DNA of 37,113 nt from an uncultured Bacteroidia bacterium (lineage in GTDB: Bacteria; Bacteroidota; Bacteroidia; Bacteroidales; UBA932): positions 1 to 37,113 of the forward strand of contig CACXCS010000094.1 of assembly GCA_902766255.1 (NCBI GenBank), in the 5' to 3' direction. Positions 15,627-21,900 of the stretch are shown piece by piece; position 1 is the first letter of the stretch, and each line of letters begins with the position of its first letter. Position numbers and translations under genes: made by a program. The notes below the pieces were generated by a model, which was given only the letters and a program-made list of their open reading frames with translations, was not told the origin of the DNA and made no database searches.

Positions 15627-16301
15627 CTAGCGCCTGCCGTTAGCCAAGGCTATGTAATAGAAAAGCGTGGCAAGGGAGCCAATCGCAGCTATTACATAAG
15701 TGTAGGCGGCCCATTTTAGGGCGTCCGCGGCCATCGGTTTGGTCTGGGCGTCAAGCACCCCCTCGGCCGAAAGCCAGCTGACCGCCCTTGCACTTGCGTC
15801 AATCTCTACAGGAAGGGTAACGACGCTGAAAAAAGTCGTAAGGGCAAACAGGGCAATACCGGCCCACAGCAAAGTAGGAGTGAAATTGACCAGCAGCACA
15901 CCCAGCAGAAGCACCCACTGGACAGTATTGTTGGCGAATGTAACCACAGGCACAAGGGCAGAGCGCACCTTGAGAGGGCCGTAGCCTTTGGCATGCTGGA
16001 TAGCATGTCCGGTTTCATGGGCGGCAACGGCGCATGCGGCGACACTACGGCCGGAGTACACCTCGCGGCTGAGATTGATAGTGGAATCTTTAGGATTATA
16101 ATGGTCGGTGAGGCGCCCGTCGATTGACACCACCTCTACGCCGCGAATGCCGTTTCGCTCAAGCATGAGGCGCGCCACCTCGGCTCCGCTGAGCCCGCCA
16201 GGAGCAGGCACGTCGGAGTATTTGTCGAATTTCCGCTGAAGGACACGCTGGATTATGAACGAAGCCAGCATTACGACGATTAGAACTATCCAGATATACA
16301 T
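15627..16301 (-). CDS. YugP-type membrane zinc metallopeptidase
   Basis: This 224-residue protein matches the YugP family of putative membrane-bound zinc metallopeptidases. It has an N-terminal transmembrane helix (about 2-20), the conserved DHYNP (66-70), and the zinc motif HETGH at 95-99. A further likely ligand, Glu166, is in LPVEIDASARA. Two or three hydrophobic segments (about 117-140, 145-163, 195-218) complete the membrane region. The substrate is unknown. It lies 12 nt downstream of ung and is probably co-transcribed with it. Confidence 0.86.
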   Translation of the reverse strand: MYIWIVLIVVMLASFIIQRVLQRKFDKYSDVPAPGGLSGAEVARLMLERNGIRGVEVVSIDGRLTDHYNPKDSTINLSREVYSGRSVAACAVAAHETGHAIQHAKGYGPLKVRSALVPVVTFANNTVQWVLLLGVLLVNFTPTLLWAGIALFALTTFFSVVTLPVEIDASARAVSWLSAEGVLDAQTKPMAADALKWAAYTYVIAAIGSLATLFYYIALANGRR

Positions 16302-16313
16302 TTTACAAATAGT

Positions 16314-16985
16314 TTAAAGTTGCCAGTTTATGGGTTCACGCCCTGTGGCACGCAGCAGGGCATTGGCCTGCGAGAAATGTTTGCAGCCGAAAAAGGCGCC
16401 GCGGGCAAGGGGCGAAGGGTGCGCCGCCTGCAGGATATAGTGCCTTGAAGAGTCGATCAGCGGAGCCTTTGACCGGGCATAATTGCCCCAAAGCATGAAC
16501 ACGACCCCCTCGCATCTATCTGATATGCAGCGGATAACAGCGTCTGTAAAAGCCTGCCAGCCGAGTCCGGCATGGGAGGTGGGCTCCCCTGCCCTCACTG
16601 TCAGCACTGCATTGAGCAGCAGGACTCCCTGCCTGGCCCAGGCTTCAAGATTGGTTCGGCCCGACATTCTGATCCCCAGGTCATCCTCAATCTCCTTGAA
16701 AATGTTCTTGAGAGAAGGTGGCGCCGGAACTCCGTCAGGCACAGAGAACGACAAGCCCATGGCCTGACCATAGCCATGGTACGGATCCTGCCCCAGGATA
16801 ACCACCTTTACTTCAGGCAAGGGACAAAGCTCGAATGCCCTGAAAATCAGTCCTCCGGGAGGAAATATACGACGGCCCTCAGCCTTTTCGGAGTGGAGCC
16901 TTGCCACCAGTTCGGCAAAGTAGGGTTTGTCAAACTCGGAGGCGAGTGCTTCTTTCCAGCTGTTTTCTATCTTAACCTCTACCAT
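16314..16985 (-). CDS. ung: Uracil-DNA glycosylase
   Basis: Ung removes uracil from DNA and starts base excision repair. The 223-residue protein has GQDPYHG with the catalytic aspartate (Asp67), the LLLNAVLTV strand, LWGNYA and the HPSPLA loop that inserts into DNA. I chose the ATG at 16985 (MVEVKIENSW). An alternative ATG at 17021 would extend the gene through its own likely promoter. A -7 box ends 5 nt upstream of the chosen start, predicting an almost leaderless mRNA. It is divergent from coaD across only 39 bp. Confidence 0.95.
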   Translation of the reverse strand: MVEVKIENSWKEALASEFDKPYFAELVARLHSEKAEGRRIFPPGGLIFRAFELCPLPEVKVVILGQDPYHGYGQAMGLSFSVPDGVPAPPSLKNIFKEIEDDLGIRMSGRTNLEAWARQGVLLLNAVLTVRAGEPTSHAGLGWQAFTDAVIRCISDRCEGVVFMLWGNYARSKAPLIDSSRHYILQAAHPSPLARGAFFGCKHFSQANALLRATGREPINWQL

Positions 16986-16990
16986 AACCA

Positions 16991-16998
16991 CAAATATA
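16991..16998 (-). promoter_or_regulatory. ung -7 promoter element (minus strand TATATTTG)
   Basis: The complement of CAAATATA at 16991-16998 is an exact TAnnTTTG match with 5 nt between it and the ung ATG. It lies back to back with the coaD box, 12 bp away, so polymerases at the two sites should exclude each other. Confidence 0.6.
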
Positions 16999-17010
16999 CA
17001 CAAAAAAGAG

Positions 17011-17018
17011 TATATTTG
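17011..17018 (+). promoter_or_regulatory. coaD -7 promoter element TATATTTG
   Basis: An exact TAnnTTTG match ends 6 nt before the coaD ATG at 17025. No -33 TTTG lies at the usual distance; that position falls in the ung promoter region. The same octamer drives the divergent gene. Confidence 0.6.
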
Positions 17019-17024
17019 CATATT

Positions 17025-17495
17025 ATGGTTAAGACCGCACTATTCCCCGGGTCCTTCGACCCTTTTACTGCTGGCCACCTCAACATACTCAGGCGCGCCC
17101 TTACAATGTTCGACAACGTAGTGATCGCCATAGGTGTCAATCAAGACAAGACCGGCTTCTACAGCAACAGCCAGAAAAAAAGCATCATCCGCCAGGCCAC
17201 TGCCGGTTTGAGCAACGTCCAGATAATTGAATATGACGGACTTACCGTAGATGTCTGCCGCAACCTTGGCATCAGTCACATAGTCAGGGGCGTACGCAAC
17301 ATGCTGGACTTCGAGAACGAACGCGCCATTGCCGACGCCAACCGCCGCCTGGCTCCCGAAATCGAAACCATCATCATCCCCACCGCCCAGGAATTCGCCC
17401 ATATTTCATCCAGCGCCGTCCGTGACATCCTCCGCCACCACGGCGACACCTCCTTGTTCGTTCCCGAAGGCGTTAAACTCCCGCCCGTAAAGTAA
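17025..17495 (+). CDS. coaD: Phosphopantetheine adenylyltransferase
   Basis: CoaD transfers AMP from ATP to 4'-phosphopantetheine, giving dephospho-CoA, the fourth step of CoA synthesis. The 156-residue protein has the nucleotidyltransferase motif as FTAGH inside PGSFDPFTAGH at the N-terminus. The family motifs VRGVRN and ISSSAVRDI follow. The length is standard. The ATG at 17025 gives the family start (MVKTALFPGSFDP). A thioredoxin-fold gene begins 4 nt downstream, so the two are likely co-transcribed. Confidence 0.96.
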   Translation: MVKTALFPGSFDPFTAGHLNILRRALTMFDNVVIAIGVNQDKTGFYSNSQKKSIIRQATAGLSNVQIIEYDGLTVDVCRNLGISHIVRGVRNMLDFENERAIADANRRLAPEIETIIIPTAQEFAHISSSAVRDILRHHGDTSLFVPEGVKLPPVK

Positions 17496-17499
17496 TCCC

Positions 17500-18330
17500 A
17501 TGAAAAAGGCAGCGGCTGTATTCTTTATTCTGTTCCTGGCATTTATCCGTCTTTCAGGAACGGGACTGCGCGACCTTCCCGACAGCACCTCATTTGCCAA
17601 GCTTGACACGATGCTCACGCATTATACAGCCTCGATCGAGCACGAGAGCTTCGATGTCAAGAAGGCCGAGAGCGACTTCCTCATCAGCTCCGTGCAGGAC
17701 TCGCTGCTCACCCAGCACATCGCCCTGTGGCTTTACGACCATTACAAAGAATCCCCTCTGATGGGTGATGAGGCCGTTGCCATCCACATCTACGACAACT
17801 GGTTCAAACCCGGCATAATCGACATGCGCAGCGAGTTCGACCGCTTCGACGCCGAGTTGTTCACCACTTTCAACCGTTCCACGCTGCTGGGCATGAAAGC
17901 CCCGGAAGTGGTTCTCCGGAAGCCCTGCGGCGGCTCGGTTACCATACCTCAGGACGGCAGCTATTCCATCTTGTATTTCTTTGATACCAGTTGTGCAAAA
18001 TGCAAACTGGAGTCCCAGCTCATGCCATCAGTCCTTAAGCAGATTACCTTCCCCACCAAGTTCTACGCCGTTTACTGCGGACATGACAAAAAGGCATGGC
18101 GCCGGTTCCGATGCACATTCAAAGCCCGCAACCGCAACGTAAAGATAATCCACGCCTGGGACCCCGAGCTGCAAACCGACTACCTGCGGCTGTACGGTGT
18201 CATTTCCACCCCGCGGTTGTATTTTACCGACAAAGACGGCGAAATTTTGGGCCGACGCCTTGAACTTGAATCACTTGAAGAAATTATTCACTATATTTGT
18301 GTTTACTATGGGCAAGCGCAAAAACAATAA
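17500..18330 (+). CDS. Exported thioredoxin-fold protein (DUF5106/TlpA-like)
   Basis: This 276-residue protein has a hydrophobic N-terminal signal segment (about 3-18) without a clear lipobox, so it is probably periplasmic. A helical region (about 30-128) precedes a thioredoxin-like domain (about 133-270). That domain has the redox motif CAKC (Cys165, Cys168) after YFFDTS, and the cis-proline in ISTPRLYF. The layout resembles Bacteroidota proteins labelled DUF5106 with a thioredoxin-like domain. It probably handles disulfides; no partner is evident. The gene's last 23 bases overlap the next gene and carry that gene's promoter. Confidence 0.78.
   Translation: MKKAAAVFFILFLAFIRLSGTGLRDLPDSTSFAKLDTMLTHYTASIEHESFDVKKAESDFLISSVQDSLLTQHIALWLYDHYKESPLMGDEAVAIHIYDNWFKPGIIDMRSEFDRFDAELFTTFNRSTLLGMKAPEVVLRKPCGGSVTIPQDGSYSILYFFDTSCAKCKLESQLMPSVLKQITFPTKFYAVYCGHDKKAWRRFRCTFKARNRNVKIIHAWDPELQTDYLRLYGVISTPRLYFTDKDGEILGRRLELESLEEIIHYICVYYGQAQKQ
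18292..18299 (+). promoter_or_regulatory. -7 promoter element TATATTTG inside the thioredoxin-fold gene
   Basis: An exact TAnnTTTG match lies within the last codons of the preceding gene and ends 8 nt before the ATG at 18308. The small downstream gene therefore probably has its own, nearly leaderless, transcript. Confidence 0.5.
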
Positions 18331-18544
18331 GATTCAAGGAGTTGACCCTGCTTACTTCGACAAGCAGCGTGAGTCGATGCTCCGCACCCACAGGAAAACC
18401 GTCCTGTTCAACGACAAAGAACTGGAGGCGATCGGTGAGTATTGCCGCCGCTTCAAAGTTAGTTCCCGTTCGGCACTCATCCGTCAGTCTGTGATGGAAA
18501 GAGTTCTCAGGGGGCTCGAAGAAAACCATCCCACCCTGTTTTGA
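18308..18544 (+). CDS. Small ribbon-helix-helix-like conserved protein
   Basis: This 78-residue protein opens with a basic segment (MGKRKNNK). A strand-helix-helix pattern follows: KTVLFNDKELEAIGEYCRRF, then KVSSRSALIRQSVMERVL. This resembles Arc/MetJ-type ribbon-helix-helix DNA-binding folds and a conserved Bacteroidota protein of unknown role. DNA binding is inferred. The start lies 23 nt inside the previous gene in another frame, just after a -7 box. An outer-membrane barrel gene follows 16 nt downstream. Confidence 0.72.
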   Translation: MGKRKNNKIQGVDPAYFDKQRESMLRTHRKTVLFNDKELEAIGEYCRRFKVSSRSALIRQSVMERVLRGLEENHPTLF

Positions 18545-18560
18545 ATTAATTATTTACAAA

Positions 18561-19679
18561 GTGAAACGTTTTATCTTCTTTTTGGCCTCGCTGGCTTTGT
18601 TCAGCGCGCCTGTTGTTGCACAAAGTGAGTCAGAACTCCCTTCGCAGTTCCGAGGTTTCCGTTTTACCCCAGGTTTCGGTGTAGGCGCAGACACTGGGGC
18701 ACCTCAAAGCATCTCCAACGGTTATATCGATCTGGGGCTGGGAAAAGACGTTTCCGAACAGGTGTTCATAGGCGGCGGCTTACAGTTGGAAGTCCCTCTG
18801 GTAGAAGATCCTACAGCCTCCTTTGGGGCATTCTTCGAGAATCGCGTTTACTTCCCGTCCAGTTCAAAAGTATCTTTCCTTGTTCGCAACAGGCTGCATG
18901 CCATCGGCCAGTTCGAACATGAAATTTTTCTCATCAGGCTTTCCATTATGCCAGGCGTAATGATGAGGCTTTCGCCGTCCGCCGACATGCTCATAAACGC
19001 AGGCCACCTGATGACTATCAATACCGACAACGGCGCAGCATCTCACGGTTTTGCCATCACCACAACCTTCGATTTCCACAGGAAAAGCGGAAGCAGCTCC
19101 AGATCACGCCCTGATCGCCCTTTCCATTCAAGCGGCCTTGAAGTAGGTGGATTCGTCGGTGGCGGCATCGACAAAAATTTCAAGATTGGCAACACCTCCG
19201 ATCCCGAATTAATGCCATTCTTCGGCATATTTGTCGGTTACCGCCTCAATCCTAAGCTGAGCGCCGGTATCGAGGTATCTCCCGGCGAAAGGTATTTCCA
19301 TGCCGATGAAGGAGAATATCATCAGTTCACCGGTAAAACAGAGTTGGCTTTTGCGCTTAACGGGCGCTACCGCTTGAACGACAAAGACTTTTCTCCCGTC
19401 GGAGCGTTGTCGTTAGGTTTTGCTTCTGTTGATATGAACGGTTACAGCGATAAAGCCGCCATCGTCCTTACCCCAAGGCTGGGTCTTTCATGGCGCCTTG
19501 GCAGCGGAAACGGTTACTTCGAACTCTACGCCGCTCCGGCCATGGGCGTCTCTGCCCCCTACAAATTCAACCAGGCCACCAAGAAGCACATGCACACCTT
19601 GCTCCGCCCTGAGATTTCCCTGCATTACTACCACACCCTTGGTATAGGTTCCAACTGGTTCAAGAGTATAGAATTCTAG
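18561..19679 (+). CDS. Outer-membrane beta-barrel protein
   Basis: This 372-residue protein starts with GTG at 18561 and has a clear signal peptide (MKRFIFFLASLALFSAPVVA, then QS). The mature protein alternates polar and hydrophobic residues with many Gly and aromatic girdle positions. It ends in phenylalanine (KSIEF), as outer-membrane barrels do. Segments such as PSQFRGFRFTPGFGVG and FGIFVGYRLNPKLSAGIEVS look like paired barrel strands. It probably has two halves, about 30-175 and 190-372. The ligand is unknown. It lies 16 nt after the small ribbon-helix-helix-like gene and is followed by a strong hairpin. Confidence 0.75.
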   Translation: MKRFIFFLASLALFSAPVVAQSESELPSQFRGFRFTPGFGVGADTGAPQSISNGYIDLGLGKDVSEQVFIGGGLQLEVPLVEDPTASFGAFFENRVYFPSSSKVSFLVRNRLHAIGQFEHEIFLIRLSIMPGVMMRLSPSADMLINAGHLMTINTDNGAASHGFAITTTFDFHRKSGSSSRSRPDRPFHSSGLEVGGFVGGGIDKNFKIGNTSDPELMPFFGIFVGYRLNPKLSAGIEVSPGERYFHADEGEYHQFTGKTELAFALNGRYRLNDKDFSPVGALSLGFASVDMNGYSDKAAIVLTPRLGLSWRLGSGNGYFELYAAPAMGVSAPYKFNQATKKHMHTLLRPEISLHYYHTLGIGSNWFKSIEF

Positions 19680-19702
19680 TTACAAGCTACATAACTCACA
19701 AA

Positions 19703-19727
19703 AAAGCCGCTCTAACTGAGCGGCTTT
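19703..19727 (-). terminator. Bidirectional terminator overlapping the rng stop codon
   Basis: AAAGCCGCTC (19703-19712) and GAGCGGCTTT (19718-19727) form a perfect 10-bp stem with loop TAACT. On the minus strand it is followed by a run of T, making a good rng terminator. On the plus strand TTTCCTGTTT follows, weaker, for the barrel gene. The loop contains the rng TAG, and one arm encodes its last residues (GKPLS). Confidence 0.8.
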
Positions 19728-21274
19728 CCTGTTTCATCATAGAATTCATACTGCAGGATGCTGTAGTCCGTTATTTCCTGGACACGCAGCTTGCAACGGT
19801 ACTTGCGTTTCCACTTTGAGACGAATGAATTCCAGCCCCTGGTAAGATATGCTCCCAGGATGGGACCGGTCTTCAGCGTAAAGTGTTTCAGCTTGGTCCT
19901 TTCGACCAAGTCGGCGAGCTTGCGTTCTATCTGCTCGTCTATTACCACCGTGGAGGCTATCTTGCCGGTGCCATGACACAGAGGGCACTTTTCCGTGGTG
20001 TTGATTTCCGTGACAGGACGAATCCTCTGGCGGGTAATCTGCATGAGACCGAACTTGGTGAGAGGCAGCACGTTGTGCTTGGCTCTGTCGCTTGACATAA
20101 GCTCCATCATATACTTATAGAGCTCGTTGCGATGCTCGACGGAATCCATGTCTATGAAGTCCACGATAACGATTCCGCCCATATCCCTCAGCCTGAGTTG
20201 CCGGGCGATTTCTTCCGCTGCCAGTTTATTCACCTCAAAGGTGTTTTCTTCCTGGTCACTGGTTTTGGCGCGTATGCCGCTGTTGACATCGATTACGTTC
20301 AGGGCCTCAGTGGTCTCTATGACCAGATAGGCACCCTGCTTCATCGGTACCACCTTCCCGAAGGAACTCTTTATTTGACGCGTGACCTCGAAATGATCGA
20401 AGATAGGCTCCTTGCCGTCGTATAGTTTGACTATCTTTTCCTGCTCCGGAGAAATGAGGGAAATATAACGGCGGGTCTCTTCGTAGATTTTTTCGTCGTT
20501 CACGTAAATGTTTGTGAACGAGTCATTCAGAAGGTCGCGCAGGATGGTGGTGGTCTTGGAGTACTCCGTAAAGAGCAGCCCTACGCTTTTGTTTCTCGAA
20601 ATCTTCTTCCAGGCACTCTCCCATTTCTCGATCAGCGAGCGGAGTTCCGCAACAAGCACGGACGCGGAACTGCCCTCGGCCGCGGTGCGTATGATCGCGC
20701 CGTAGTTGTGAGGGAGAATATTGCCAACGAGGGTTTCGAGTCTTCGTTTTTCCTCCTTGGAGGTTATTTTTTGGGAAACGCTCACTTTCTCGGCGAAAGG
20801 GAGCAGTACAATGTTGCGTCCTGCCAATGAAATCTCCGCAGTCAGTCGGGATCCTTTTGTGGAAATGGGCTCCTTAACTATCTGTCCTATTATCATTTGC
20901 CCCGGTTTGAGGAAATCCTCTATGCGGCCTTCCTTTGAAAGGGGCTCGCCAATCTTTATCTCCGAAAACAGCTCGGACAGATTGCGGTTGGGATTGCTGT
21001 CACGCACGAATCTGTCGAATGCATCGAAATGAAGACCCAGGTCGAGATAATGGACAAAAGCTTCCTTGCTGTCGCCGATATCCACGAAAGCAGCATTCAG
21101 TGCGGGAAGTATTTTCTTGACTTTGCCAAGATACACATCACCCACCGAAAAACTATGACCCTGACTCGATTCTCTGTTGTACTCGATCAGCCGGTGATTT
21201 TCCAGCAGCGCCAGACGCACCTCTGCCGAGCCCACATCGACCACAAGGTCTTTTTCTTGGTGTTCGGACTCCAT
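19712..21274 (-). CDS. rng: Ribonuclease G/E family endoribonuclease
   Basis: This RNase E/G-type enzyme cleaves single-stranded RNA during rRNA maturation and mRNA decay. The 520-residue protein has an S1 domain near residues 35-130, with conserved VGDVYLGKVKKILPALNAAFVDIG. The DNase-I-like catalytic region carries NVIDVNSG and VDFIDMD, whose aspartates bind Mg. The zinc-link is CPLCHGTG. There is no long C-terminal degradosome scaffold, so RNase G is the better name. I chose the ATG at 21274 (MESEHQEKDLVVDVG); an upstream ATG at 21295 would add seven unconserved residues. Confidence 0.92.
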   Translation of the reverse strand: MESEHQEKDLVVDVGSAEVRLALLENHRLIEYNRESSQGHSFSVGDVYLGKVKKILPALNAAFVDIGDSKEAFVHYLDLGLHFDAFDRFVRDSNPNRNLSELFSEIKIGEPLSKEGRIEDFLKPGQMIIGQIVKEPISTKGSRLTAEISLAGRNIVLLPFAEKVSVSQKITSKEEKRRLETLVGNILPHNYGAIIRTAAEGSSASVLVAELRSLIEKWESAWKKISRNKSVGLLFTEYSKTTTILRDLLNDSFTNIYVNDEKIYEETRRYISLISPEQEKIVKLYDGKEPIFDHFEVTRQIKSSFGKVVPMKQGAYLVIETTEALNVIDVNSGIRAKTSDQEENTFEVNKLAAEEIARQLRLRDMGGIVIVDFIDMDSVEHRNELYKYMMELMSSDRAKHNVLPLTKFGLMQITRQRIRPVTEINTTEKCPLCHGTGKIASTVVIDEQIERKLADLVERTKLKHFTLKTGPILGAYLTRGWNSFVSKWKRKYRCKLRVQEITDYSILQYEFYDETGKPLS

Positions 21275-21285
21275 TATGGGACGGT

Positions 21286-21324
21286 AATAAAACAAAAGGC
21301 CCGGCCGGATCTCCCGCCGGGCCT
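21286..21324 (-). terminator. Terminator after the HU / small basic protein operon
   Basis: On the minus strand AGGCCCGGC (complement of 21316-21324) pairs with GCCGGGCCT (complement of 21297-21305) around a 10-nt loop. It is followed by TTTTGTTTTA. The 9-bp GC-rich stem lies 8 nt after the stop of the 29-residue gene. It separates that unit from rng, though read-through into rng is possible. Confidence 0.8.
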
Positions 21325-21331
21325 AGAGCGA

Positions 21332-21421
21332 CTATTTCTTCTTGTGCCTGTTCAGACGCAAGCGCTTTTTACGCTTGTGCGTCGCCATCTTGTGTCTTTT
21401 ATGCTTCTTTCCGTTAGGCAT
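21332..21421 (-). CDS. 29-residue strongly basic protein (possible ribosomal protein)
   Basis: The minus strand encodes MPNGKKHKRHKMATHKRKKR and nine further residues, ending in HKKK and TAG. Of 29 residues, 10 are Lys, 5 Arg and 4 His, and none is acidic. I recall near-identical tiny proteins across Bacteroidota, often unannotated because of their size. The composition suggests an rRNA-binding extension protein. A Flavobacterium ribosome structure reported an extra protein named bL38; whether this is that protein I cannot tell. It lies 12 nt downstream of HU and before a terminator, so it shares the HU transcript. Confidence 0.75.
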   Translation of the reverse strand: MPNGKKHKRHKMATHKRKKRLRLNRHKKK

Positions 21422-21433
21422 ATAATTAATGAA

Positions 21434-21709
21434 TTATTTCTGCATTTCCGCGCTGAAAGCCTTGGAGGGCTTGAATGCAGGGATATTATGTGCAGGGATT
21501 GTGATTGTTGTCTTCTTGGTGATGTTGCGAGCGGCCTTCTGAGCACGATGCTTGATAATGAAACTGCCAAAGCCACGGAGATATACGGGCTCACCCTTGA
21601 TTACGGAATTCTTGATGGATTCCATTGATGCCTCGATAACTGTCTGAACTGTTGCCCTTTCAATGCCGGTTGCCTTTGCAACTTCACTGACGATTTCTGC
21701 TTTTGTCAT
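21434..21709 (-). CDS. HU/IHF-family DNA-binding protein
   Basis: This 91-residue histone-like protein binds and bends DNA as a dimer. It has the N-terminal helical dimerisation part (MTKAEIVSEVAKATG), the signature YLRGFGSFIIKHRAQKAARN, and a conserved proline near the arm tip in TITIPAHNIPAFKPSK. The length is standard for HU. Whether it behaves as HU or IHF is not clear. It has a complete promoter upstream (21774-21804) and a leader of about 60 nt that is very AT-rich. Confidence 0.93.
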   Translation of the reverse strand: MTKAEIVSEVAKATGIERATVQTVIEASMESIKNSVIKGEPVYLRGFGSFIIKHRAQKAARNITKKTTITIPAHNIPAFKPSKAFSAEMQK

Positions 21710-21773
21710 AATTTAAATATAATTATTAATTATTGGTTGGATATATATTCCATACTCTCAATCAATTGGAACG

Positions 21774-21804
21774 CAAAAATAGCGCTAAATTTCCAACTAT
21801 CAAA
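21774..21804 (-). promoter_or_regulatory. HU promoter with -33 and -7 elements
   Basis: On the minus strand TTTG (complement of 21801-21804) and TATTTTTG (complement of 21774-21781) are separated by 19 nt. Both match the Bacteroidota -33/-7 consensus and spacing. This is the most complete promoter I see on the minus strand. Confidence 0.7.
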
Positions 21805-21852
21805 ATATTTTCGTCCTTTTCTTTGGCACGGAGATTGACCAAATACTGAATT

Positions 21853-21887
21853 ACCGCATTTTCATGCGGTTTACTGACAATTTGACA
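21853..21887 (+). promoter_or_regulatory. lon upstream region: hairpin plus TGACAATTTGACA motif
   Basis: ACCGCAT (21853-21859) and ATGCGGT (21864-21870) form a perfect 7-bp stem with loop TTTC. The motif TGACAATTTGACA (21875-21887) follows, ending 13 nt before the lon ATG, and matches the palindrome upstream of htpG at 12 of 13 positions. I see no TAnnTTTG box for lon, so this may be an alternative promoter or operator for heat-shock control. Confidence 0.4.
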
Positions 21888-21900
21888 GAAAATTATACGT

